Positions 23,429 through 32,830 of a stretch of DNA of 64,000 bases are shown here, piece by piece. The stretch spans positions 45,495,446-45,559,445 of the forward strand of contig CM055095.1 in assembly GCA_029204225.1 (NCBI GenBank). Direction: 5' to 3'. A program made the position numbers and the translations under genes. How positions within the stretch are numbered: position 1 is the first letter of the stretch; each line of letters opens with the position of its first letter. The notes beneath the pieces are model-generated. The model was given only the letters and a program-made list of their open reading frames with translations, did no database searches and was not told the DNA's origin. The stretch comes from Diphasiastrum complanatum. Taxonomy: Eukaryota > Streptophyta > Lycopodiopsida > Lycopodiales > Lycopodiaceae.

Positions 23429-23831
23429 TGGCTTTTTTATTTTTTAATTTCATTTTGCCATTCTTCCTGGCCCTGTCTGCCGACAACCGTCTTTGTCTAA
23501 CAGTTAAAAAAACAAAACACTCTTCTGTTTTCCTAATTTCAAAATCATGTCTCTACACTTTCTCTCCACGCATTCTAAATTGAAAAGATCAAAAATTTCA
23601 GTTGCAAACATCTATATACAACAGAGAAGTTAGAGCTCAGAGCTTTGCTCCTTACAATGCCAGATTGAATTTACATTGAGAAGTTCATACATCGTATATT
23701 TGGGATGTGTAAAAATGCCTATGACCATCATTTACAAGAACTTAAAAGTTGCTTAGCATAATGGACATACATATTGTAGAGATGGGATAAATTCAAGTAA
23801 CAATGCTCTTTAGATCCAAGATAAATTTTTT
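23429..23831. other. no recognisable feature
   Basis: AT-rich non-coding sequence between the gypsy LTR relic and the first copy of the direct duplication. Confidence 0.4.
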
Positions 23832-26253
23832 GTTAATTTTAAGTTGTCAATTAGTGAAATGGTTCAAGGTCTGATTTGACATTTTTGTACATATGATGGA
23901 ATCAAAAGAGGAGACTACCATGCCAACTACCAAACTTTGTAAAGTGATTCACAGTACTACCTAGCAATGAATTAACAGATAGGCCACAAAAACAAGTTCA
24001 TATGGCTCCATTTGTTGTTGATATGAAATTTTCAAACTTGCAAAGTGCAAGAGAGATACATTTTTTGCACAGACAGTTTTAAGGTTTAGGCCCCTTTTTA
24101 CAGGACTTTATGGAGAGATCAACAACTAGATTTTCTTTCGAAAAATTAAAAACCTTTCATAATCAATCACTAAAATAAGCTAAATAAAAGCAAAAAAATA
24201 AAAGGCAAGTAATATTTTTATATTGTTTATTGACATTCATTGCAAGTTAAAAAATGGTCCAAAATCGGACAATCAATTCTCTACCACTATGCCAAATAAT
24301 GTTTTGATATTCCTAAGCCACAACTTTAGATTTCTGTTTGCAATAATGAGTGTTGACATATAATATGCCATATATATAGCTCTTAAAATAAACCAAAATA
24401 AACAAACAAAAATATTCTCCCAGAGAAAAATCTTTTCGGAAGATTTCAACGCTAGTATTATTCCCAAGATTTGTAGGCAATACTGAAGGAAAATATATCT
24501 TAGTGACTTGAAATCAACAATAAAATTTGTAAAGTCTCATCTAAGTTTTGTATAATTCTTGTTCAATTAAAAAAATAAAATTTATTTAAGGACTCACCGT
24601 CATCACTCACAAGGAACCACGGATTTTCTCTTATGCCCACTCCTAGATGACGAGTATATTTAGCATAATTTTCTTGGTTTTCGGCTAGTATGACTTCGTA
24701 GTTTCCATCTTTACTAATGAGCTTGACTTTCGTTGCTCCAAGAATCAATTTCAACAAAGATGGAAATGAAATCTCAAACTCTGAAGTGGTCCTATTTACC
24801 TTAACTTTTCTTGCCAAGGTCTTCCCACCAACAATAACGTAGATAAATTTGTAATCATATTGTCCACCGTTGTTGGTACCTAGGTTTTAAGAGAAAGATA
24901 TCAAAATATGCATAACAAGAGACAAAACCTGAGAAAAGCAAAAAGATTCAAAGCAAATTTTGCGCAAAATTTTAGAAAAATTTCTCTATAGATTTATTTC
25001 AAAATTTGCCCACACTTGATGAGAAAAACTCTTTGAAAACAGGCATGATTTATGCAAGAATCTTTGCAGAAATAAGTAAGAATTCGTTCTACAAAAAAGG
25101 CCAAATTTCGCACAAATTATTTTGTGAAAAACAAAGCTTTGTCAACACTTAAATTTTGCACAATTTTTACTCATTGAAAACTAGAATCTTGATTTCAATT
25201 TTACATGGAAAAAGATTTGAAAATTAGATTGAAAGTCAATTTCATGTCGGCCACTAAGAGACTTATTTACTTGTGCAAATTTGTAAATAATTTCAGTGCA
25301 ACAAAACAAATTCTGGTTCACTATTGGGTCATATACAACTTGTAGTTATTTTCTCATATCCAAAAAATCAGATCTTACATCTGATTTTATATGCCTAAAT
25401 TGAAAAGGACTCAATTATAGCAATCTGCAAAGAATACTCAAACTGGTGATACATGGTGTTGTTTCATCGAATCACATTTCTTTCAAAGAAGCACATTCTT
25501 TGGCAAAGTCTATTTTGAAGATGTCTGTGTCGTTCAAAGTTTTTTCTTTATTCCAACATTTTTTTCGGGGGCCCAAACCTGACTTTTTTGAGCCAAAAAA
25601 GATAATTAATAGCAAGCACGGAGAGAATTTCGTAGTGAGTGAGAGAGTTAGTAACAGTATGAACTTAACAAGTCTTATGTAAAGTGTAGTATCTAGCAAA
25701 CTTGCCCGTTCCGGAACTGAATGTGTTTTGTAACATGTTCTGTGCCGGAACGTGGCCTCCATAAAAATTAAAAAAAATTTAGAATTATTTAACGAAGGAT
25801 TCGTGCCGACCCAGGTTTCAGCAGATTACAGGTTCATAGCTTCAAGCATTCACGATCTTGAAGAGAAGGCGCATTTGCTTAAAATGGCCAAAAGAGGTGC
25901 TGGAAAAGAGGATCAGGCCACGCTAGGGCACAAAATTGGTGGCAAAGTATGCAGAATTCGACAATATCTTATAATACATCACAACTATGAAATTATTATG
26001 TAGTATTATTGAATTGTTATGAAGGATTGATATTGAAATCACGTTGCCTTGCTAGAACAATGAATTTCGACCCCTTCTGACCCTGCCCCAGTATTAGGAT
26101 TCGATTTCAACTCAATATCAAACAATTTTGATCTACATGGCATTTTGATCCAGTATTTTATATGTTGGGTTTTGATCCAACAGGAACCTAATCCAAGGAG
26201 CATAAGGATCGGATTAAGTATCGTTTTAAACAGTAGAATTAGAAGATAATTTT
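23832..26253. repeat. direct duplication, copy 1 (2.4 kb)
   Basis: The segment from GTTAATTTTAAGTTGTC to GAAGATAATTTT recurs in the same orientation at 29118-31128. The order is the same throughout, with many point differences. Copy 1 has about 95 bases near 24091-24185 and about 350 bases near 24620-24980 that are absent from copy 2. It contains minus-strand exon-like frames (24598-24879 and others). No LTR-type termini, primer site or polypurine tract are seen at its edges. Confidence 0.85.
24598..24879 (-). CDS. unrecognised internal exon (within duplication copy 1)
   Basis: Minus-strand exon bounded by an acceptor (AACCTAG|GTACC) and a strong donor (GACG|GTGAGT), open for 93 codons. It includes GGQYDYKFIYVIVGGKT, SFPSLLKLILGATKVKLI and RENPWFLVSDDG. 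The mixed polar and beta-prone sequence looks like a folded soluble domain. No family is recognised. Further minus-strand exon-like frames are at about 24410-24480 (GNNTSVEIFRKDFSLGEYF) and 25472-25535 (NDTDIFKIDFAKECASLKE). Both recur with amino-acid changes in copy 2, where this exon is mostly deleted. Likely a gene fragment carried by the duplicated unit. Confidence 0.4.
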
Positions 26254-26459
26254 AATTATATATGTCAAATATGAGCGCGGCAATTTCGCGTCATCCAGAC
26301 CCCTGGGCGTAGGGTCGGTCACGCCCATTTTTGTTTTGAGATTTTTTTTGTGGGCTGAACGCGTCTGGGCGCAGATGCGTCCGAGACGCGGACACATTTA
26401 GAAATAAAAAAACAGAAGACATGCCACGGACCCCAAATTTGCGCTACCAAAGATCCGCG

Positions 26460-26461
<2 letters not shown>

Positions 26462-26517
<56 letters not shown>
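26462..26517. repeat. (GA)n microsatellite
   Basis: About 28 uninterrupted GA units in a GC-richer stretch (26270-26460) just after duplication copy 1. Confidence 0.95.
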
Positions 26518-26519
<2 letters not shown>

Positions 26520-26608
26520 GTACATGTGAGTGTGTGCATGTGTTCTGATTTGTGTGCTTGTGTGAGGAATAAATAGATTAGGGTGCGTGCTTGGGTTTAG
26601 GGTATAGG

Positions 26609-26649
26609 AAGAGAGAGAGAGAGAGAGAGAGAGATAATAGATTTGTGTG

Positions 26650-26716
<67 letters not shown>
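26609..26716. repeat. compound (GA)n / (TG)n / (GA)n microsatellite
   Basis: GA units at 26610-26634, TG units at about 26655-26685 and GA units to 26716. Long open frames across it on both strands are low-complexity artefacts. Confidence 0.95.
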
Positions 26717-26718
<2 letters not shown>

Positions 26719-26822
26719 CCTGTGGTACCCGGACGCCAGCGATTTCACGCGAGAGGACAAATGCTTCACAAGAACAGATCAAATAGTCGCGCGTTGATGA
26801 GATACTTCGGTAATGCGAATGG

Positions 26823-27290
26823 GATATCGGATCAGCGCGCCTGTCCCAAATAGGAGTGTTTTCAACTTGGACTACGCGCATTGATACGTTATTGGAATGC
26901 ATTATGCATCATCAATTCTGCCGAATCAAACTTTGATTATTCATTTGCGTTCCAATAAATGTTCAGTGAGCTCAGATATCGGATCAGCGTGCCTTTGGAA
27001 GAGACAGTGATTTTTTCACTCGGATTGCGCGCGTCGAATCACTATTGCAGAAAAAAAAAGGTTTTGGAAATTTTTTGAAATTATTGGACTATAGTATGCA
27101 TGATCAAAGCTTGATTCGATAGACTCCTCATTCTGTCCAAAGCTAACAAGAATCTATCGAATCAAGCTTTGATCATTCATATTATCTTCCAATATTGCTT
27201 CAGCACGCAAGAAAAGCCTCTCTGGTGTACAGAAGCAGTATATGCGCGTCGATTCGCTATTGGATGCAATAATGGCAGTTGGAATTGTTA
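26823..27290. repeat. degenerate tandem repeat with hairpins
   Basis: GATATCGGATCAGCG starts at about 26823 and again near 26976, a period of roughly 153 bases. Each copy leads to a variant of GCGCGTCGAATCACTATTG, and a third trace is near 27244-27262. Between them lie A/T-rich palindromic segments, the best at 27100-27178. Confidence 0.6.
27103..27175. repeat. perfect 22-bp inverted repeat (hairpin)
   Basis: TGATCAAAGCTTGATTCGAT at 27103 and its complement ending at 27175 pair over 22 bases without mismatch, around a loop of about 29 bases. With two mismatches the stem extends to about 31 bases. A diverged relative of the right arm occurs near 26930 (CCGAATCAAACTTTGATTATTC). Confidence 0.85.
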
Positions 27291-27872
27291 GAAATTTCAA
27301 GGATTGGATATCAAAAGGCAGTTGGAATTTTTTTAAATTATAATGGCTGAATTTATAACATTATCTTGTCAATTTCAGATATTAATTGTAGATGTGACCA
27401 TACTTTTGTAGAATTAATTGAAGATGTGACGTTACTTATGTATAAATTAAATGTGGTCGTCATTAGCCATATCAACTAATTATTTTGATGATCGATGGAT
27501 TTGATTGATAAGCCTCTGAATATCTCGATGTAATCATCATCGTAATCATACCCTCGTAATTCCATACCACCACGTAAGCAATCATTTCAGATTTGCACTA
27601 TATACAGATGGTCGAGGCTTAAAAAAAATTTCGTTAACTTCTTATCGTTCTCTACTTCCATGCGGTATCGATTCAGTGCGTCTGAAGCTAAATACCTACA
27701 TTGCGCTTTTACTCTCGTGCGCCTAACCGCACTCAACTATCGATTTAGTTCAAGGTCAGATATTAATTCGACGCGCCCGACCAAAATTTTGATCTTGAGT
27801 TCTCCTTGTTCGTGCGCTGATCCGATATTGGATAGCAATGGCTCAGACAAAGCAAATGGAATCCCAATTTTA

Positions 27873-28308
27873 GGTGGTGGTCTGGGAAATCCACCACCAC
27901 CTCCTCCTAGGCCTAGGGGCAGATCAAGAGACCCTGTCTGATTGAAAGATATTCGGAAGCTACAGAAGACAAATAATCTTCTCATTCCGAAAGCTCATAT
28001 ACAAAGATCCATCAGACAAGTTAGAAGAAGTCTATCTGTAGATCTGAGATGGACTATAACGGCAATTAAGGCGTTGCACACATCATATGAGGATTTTTAA
28101 GTAAAAAAATTTTCAGATACTATTGTTGCAGCTGTCCAAGCCAAGAGGGTGACCATCATGCCCAAGGATTTCAACACTGTGTTCAGACTAAGGGACACAT
28201 ATGACAAGTTTTCAGAGTACTTCAGACCAGCTCCATTTGCTCCAAAACAAGATTCAAAGAAAAGAAAGCGAAAGCAATGTCAACCTTCCCGGCTTGTTTT
28301 CCAAGTAT
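27873..28308 (+). pseudogene. histone H3 / CENH3-like relic
   Basis: In one frame, a Pro-rich tail (GNPPPPPPRPRGRSRDPV, stop TGA) runs into LKDIRKLQKTNNLLIP, then DLRWTITAIKALHTSYEDF, a TAA where H3 has Leu, then VKKFSDTIVAA and AKRVTIMPKDF. From IRK to the PKD of TIMPKD there are 73 codons, as in canonical H3, with no gap. By eye about 34 residues match H3. LLIP, RWT, FSD and KDF are the forms found in plant CENH3, the centromeric nucleosome variant, but the 2-residue loop-1 extension of CENH3 is absent. A C-terminal extension with KKRKRKQ ends at TAG 28306-28308. The lack of introns suggests a retrocopy or capture. An out-of-frame MAQTKQ at 27838 recalls the H3 N-terminus. Two stops make it non-functional. 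Confidence 0.82.
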
Positions 28309-28399
28309 AGAGCAAGATTGTTTCAAAGAAGAGGAGGTCTCATGACCCTCCAAATAAAGCGAGAGATTTTTCCAAGCCATTTCCTCTACATGAGATTCT

Positions 28400-28900
28400 A
28401 ACTGCATCCAAATCTCCTCCCAAGTCTCTTTCTTCTCCTCCTAGAACTCAATCTCCATTACTCCTCCTCATAGAACTCAATCTCCATCTTCTCTTCCTAG
28501 AACTCAATCTCCTTCTTCTCCTCCTCTTTCAAAATCTGGGTCTCCTCTTATCCTAACAAATATTAGCTCCCCCCCTCCTGTTTCAGTAACAGATTTACTG
28601 GTTTATCAGTGTTACTTCCTTCACCCCCTGCATTTGCCTTTGTAAATACTCCTCAGTATGTACAATATGACCAATTGTTAAACACTTATCTTCAAGCTTT
28701 AGGTCATTTCTACAGTTTTAGGATGCCAAAGACCAATGTCGATCTTCCCCTATCTAAATTAGATACAAGTGAATTAGAAAGTAGGGATAAAATGCTAGGG
28801 GGCAATTCAATACTGGATGGAGTTTTTCCAAACCCCATTGTTTATAGATGTAGCTTTGTTTCCTCTTCAATTCATGGCTGCTTTTGATTTCCCTGACTTC
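28400..28900 (+). pseudogene. Ser/Pro-rich repeat and gag-like debris downstream of the H3-like relic
   Basis: CCTAGAACTCAATCTCC or close variants occur three times between 28440 and 28515, encoding PRTQSP units in changing frames. A plus-strand frame at 28609-28887 follows (YVQYDQLLNTYLQALGHF). No family is certain. Position and orientation between the H3-like domain and a gypsy pol trace suggest they were once part of one transcription unit, but this is inference. Confidence 0.4.
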
Positions 28901-28971
28901 AAAAGTCTGCACGATGATATGCTACAATACGTGTAGCTCAGAGCTTGAACAGCTTATGGAGGATGATCAAT

Positions 28972-29117
28972 ATGAGGTACTTCTTTGTGACTTACAATTT
29001 ATTTTTGATGAATCTATTTGCAGTAATATTTTTCATTAAAAAAAAATTAGATGCTCTGTTAAGGAGATATAATGATGTTTTTCTGATGATTTGCCTAGTG
29101 GTTTAGCACCTAGTAGA
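28972..29117 (+). pseudogene. gypsy pol trace (segment before reverse transcriptase)
   Basis: The frame VLLCDLQFIFDESICSN...DDLPSGLAPSR with stops is collinear with [17 protein letters not shown]...[11 protein letters not shown] of the chromovirus at about 58744-58890. The nucleotide match stops abruptly at CACCTAGTAGAG|TTAATTTTAAG, exactly where duplication copy 2 begins. Confidence 0.75.
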
Positions 29118-31128
29118 GTTAATTTTAAGTTGTCAATTAGTAAAATGGTTCAGGGTCTGATTTGGCATTTTTGTGCATTATGATGGAATCGAAAGAGGAG
29201 ACTACCATGCCAACTACCAAACTTTGTAAAGTGATTCACAATACAACCTAGCAATGAACTAACAGATAAGCCACGAAAACAAGCTTATATGGCTCCATTT
29301 GTTGTTGATATGAAATTTTCAAACTTGCAAAGTGCAAGAGAGATACTTTTTTTGCACAGACAATTTTAAGGTTAAAGCAAAAAAATAAAAGGCAAGTAAT
29401 ATTTTTATATTGTTTATTGGCATTCATTGCAAGTTTAAAAATTGTTCAAAATCGGACAATCAATTCTCTACCACTATGGCAAATAATGTTTTGATGTTCT
29501 AATGCCACTGCTTTAGATTCTTGTTTGCAACAGTGAGTGTTGGCATGTAATATGCCATATATATATCTCTTAAAAGAAGCCAAAATAAACAAACAAAAAT
29601 GCCGACCTAAAGAAAGATCTTCTCGGAAGAATTCAACGCTAGTATTATTTCCAAGACTTGTAGCAATACTGAAGGAAAATATCTCTTAGTGACTTGAAAT
29701 CAACAATAAAATTTGTAAAGTCTCACCTATATTTTGTATAATTCTTGTTCAATCAAAAAAACAAAATTAGTTTCAAAAAATAAAACCTATTTTAGGACTC
29801 ACCGTCATCACTCACAAGGGACCACGAACTTAGGGAAAAAAATTTATAGATTTATTTCAAAATCTGCCCACACTTGATAGAAAAAACTCGCTAAAAACAT
29901 ATGTGATTTATGCAAGAATCTTTGTAGAAATAAATAAGAATTTGTTCTACAAAGAAGGTCAAATTTTGCACAAATTATTCTGTGAAAAACAAAGCTTCAT
30001 CAACACTTAAATCTGCCGCAAAAATTTTGCACAATTTTTACTCGTTGAAAACCAGAAGCTTGACTTTGATTCTACATGGAAGAAGATCTAAAAATTAGAT
30101 TGAAAGTCAATTTTATGCAGGCCACTAAGAGGCTTATCTACTTGTGCAAATTCGTAAATAATTTCAGAGCAACAAAACATATTTTGATTTATTATTGGAT
30201 CATCTACAACTCGCAATTATTTTCTCATATCTAAAAAATCAAATTTTACATCTGATTTTATATGCCTAAACTGAAAAAAAACTCAATTATAGCAACCTGC
30301 AAGGAATACTCAAACTGGTGATACATGGCATTGTTTCATCGAATCGCATTTCTTTCAAAGAAGCACATTTTTTGGCAACGTCCATATTAAAGACGTATGT
30401 GTCGTTCAAAGTTTTTTTTTAATCCAACATTTCTTTCAAGGGCCCAAACCTGACTTTTTTTGAGGCAAAAGACATAATTAATAGCAAGCATGGATAATTT
30501 CGTAGTGAGTGAGAGAGTTAGTAACAATATGAACTTAACAAGTCTTATGTAAAGTGTAGTATCTAGCAAACTTGCCTGTTTCGGAACTGAATGTGTTTTG
30601 TAGCACATTCTGTGCCGGAACGTGGCCCCTATAAAAAGTTAAAAAAAATCATAATTATTTAACGAAGGATTCGTTCCGACCCAGGTTTCAGTTGATTACA
30701 AGTTCAGAGCTTCAAACATTTGCGATCTTGAAGAGGATGCGCATTTGCTTAAAATGGCCAAAAGAGGTGCTGGAAAAGAGGATCAGGGGCCACGCTAGGG
30801 CACAAAATTGGGGGTGAAGTATGATTTCCCTATAGAATTCGACAACATCTTATAATATCTCACAACTGTAAAATTATTATGTAGCACTATTGATAGTTAT
30901 GATTGATATTGAAACCACATTCCCTTGCTAGAACAATGAACCGCGAACCCTTCCGACTCTGCCCCAGTATCAGGATTCAATTTCGACTCAATATCAAACA
31001 ATTTCAATCTACATGGCATTTTGACCCAATATTTTATATGTTGGTTTTGATCCAACAGGAACCTAATCCAAGGAGTATAAGGATCGGATTAAGAATCGTT
31101 TTAAATAATAGGATTAGAAGATAATTTT
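29118..31128. repeat. direct duplication, copy 2 (2.0 kb)
   Basis: Diverged second copy of 23832-26253 in the same orientation, shorter because of two internal deletions, one of which removes most of the exon seen in copy 1. Its left edge abuts gypsy pol debris; its right edge leads into the TG-rich region. Confidence 0.85.
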
Positions 31129-31224
31129 GTAGGCTCGTCGATGACGGACGGCTGGAGTAAGGCGACAGTGAATGTGTTAGAACGAAATGCTTGTTTGTAT
31201 CCGATGTATGCAAGTTTAGAGTTC

Positions 31225-31551
31225 TGAGAGCCGAACAAAGGTTTGTGCATGTGCGTGTGCATGTATGTGTATGTGTTTTTGCATGTTGTTTGTGTCTGTA
31301 CATGTATGCATGTGTATGTGTGTGTGTGCATGTGATGTGTACATGTGTACATGTATGTGTGTGTGTGTGTGTGTGCATGTATGTGTATGTGTTGTGTGTG
31401 TATGTGTGTTTGCATGTGTGTGTATCATAGTTGCCCAGAAACGCGTTTCTAGATCCAGAGAAACGCGTTTCAAAAACACGTTTCTAGAAACGCAATGCAT
31501 CTATGGTGTGTATATGTATGTGTATGTGTTGTGCGTGCATGTGGTGTGTGT

Positions 31552-31636
<85 letters not shown>

Positions 31637-31690
31637 AGTGTGTGTATGTGCATGCGTTGTGTGTGTATGTGTGTGTGCCATGTGTGTGTT
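31225..31690. repeat. TG-rich microsatellite field with (TG)n core
   Basis: Imperfect TG/TATG repeats with a long pure (TG)n block at about 31557-31632. The many overlapping frames here are low-complexity artefacts. A cluster of palindromes interrupts it at 31438-31492. Confidence 0.95.
31438..31492. repeat. palindrome cluster inside the TG field
   Basis: GAAACGCGTTTC (12-bp perfect palindrome) occurs at 31438-31449 and 31460-31471. CGTTTCTAGAAACG (14-bp perfect palindrome) is at 31479-31492. All are variants of one GTTTCTAGAAAC-like core. Confidence 0.9.
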
Positions 31691-31956
31691 TCAAAGGAGA
31701 GCAATGAATTTGAAAGGTTACAAAATATGAACCTAAATGATAATTCAAACGAACTTTTTCGATTACATAGCATTTTGACATTTTAAAAGTATCTAGTCTT
31801 TGCTGTGTAAATTTCAACATCTAGGCATCGCCATCGTTAACTATTTCATAACTATAAAGGATTTTACGAAACACCTAAAGGCTTAAAGAAACATACATGA
31901 TTCATTCGATTATGCGTTGCAGATATAACTGCTAAAATTCATGTGGGATATTCTCG

Positions 31957-32217
31957 TTGGTTGTGTCTGAAATTCTTCTCTATTGTGGGGCTGATGGAGG
32001 CAATATTGAAGTATGGGGACGCAACAATCTCAGCAGAATCTCTAATCAGTTTAGAAGCGGAGAGGGAGCAGTCAAAGCGGTGCTTGTTCTTGGATATAAG
32101 ATCAAAACACGCCCTACAAGAATGCCAATTCATAACTTTGTACTTAAAGCTATAGACAAAATTAAAAACCCAGCAAAAAGGAGCAATGTTAAGAAAGTCG
32201 TTAATTTATTGTACTAA
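31957..32217 (+). CDS. unrecognised short open frame (possible last exon)
   Basis: 86 codons with no stop: SEILLYCGADGGNIEVWGR at the start and KRSNVKKVVNLLY at the end. A plausible acceptor (GTTGCAG) lies at about 31922. It reads like real protein (mixed hydrophobic and basic, no low complexity) but no family is recognised, and another frame is also open over part of it. It could be a transposon or gene remnant. Confidence 0.3.
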   Translation: MVVSEILLYCGADGGNIEVWGRNNLSRISNQFRSGEGAVKAVLVLGYKIKTRPTRMPIHNFVLKAIDKIKNPAKRSNVKKVVNLLY

Positions 32218-32278
32218 GAAATCTTCTACCAAGTAATATGATATCAGGCATTGATGCATAGAATTAATGAACCGTTAT

Positions 32279-32344
32279 CGGTTCACCACAGTTCTGAGAA
32301 CCGTACGGTTCTTCAAAATTTTTGCCCAAAACCGTGGTGAACCG
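32279..32344. repeat. nested palindrome (hairpin)
   Basis: CGGTTCACCAC at 32279-32289 pairs with GTGGTGAACCG at 32334-32344, and the perfect 14-bp palindrome GAACCGTACGGTTC sits between them at 32298-32311. Confidence 0.8.
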
Positions 32345-32830
32345 TACTGAATAATTAATTGATTAATTAGTTTTTTTTTTTTTGTCCCACCCCCAAAAAA
32401 TGCTAAAAAAATGCCAAAATAATTTCAGAAAAAGCATATTCTCCTCTTAGATTATTTACTTCAAAGTTCAAATAATTTAATGGCCTTTTTTTTTTGACTA
32501 CCCACCCCCAAAAACATCCCAAAAAAAGGCAAAAAAAAGACCAAAAGTTGAAAAACATATCCAAATTGATAAGAGAGAGGGAAACAGAGAGAGGGGGAGG
32601 CTATCATAGTAAACCATTTCATCAGTGTACATAATGCACATCAATTGGCCATCCATCTGAAAAACAAGTGAGCTCTGTATATAATCTCATCATATAGAGC
32701 CCGCCACATACGGGTGGGATTTGAACTAAAAAAAATGCAGTGTCAATGGAACAAAAATGAACAAGATGACAACATCTACAACATGTCCTCAAAATGCTTG
32801 TGTGGCATCCGGATCATCAAAAATCTCATG
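32345..32830. other. no gene; A/T homopolymer-rich
   Basis: Runs of T and A and CCCCAAAAA words; nothing recognised. Position fits the 3' flank of the minus-strand hAT-like element. Confidence 0.4.

Noticed and set aside
27838-27870. MAQTKQ start as the true N-terminus of the H3-like relic
   Set aside because: It resembles the H3 start but is in a different frame from the histone-fold part and stops after 11 codons; noted only as a possible trace.
23832-31128. LTR pair of a giant retrotransposon
   Set aside because: No TG/CA or other terminal inverted repeat, no primer site after copy 1 and no polypurine tract before copy 2; recorded as a direct duplication instead.
31034-31820. Several long frames on both strands rich in Thr-His or Cys-Val
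   Set aside because: They are translations of TG/CA repeats and have no support as genes.
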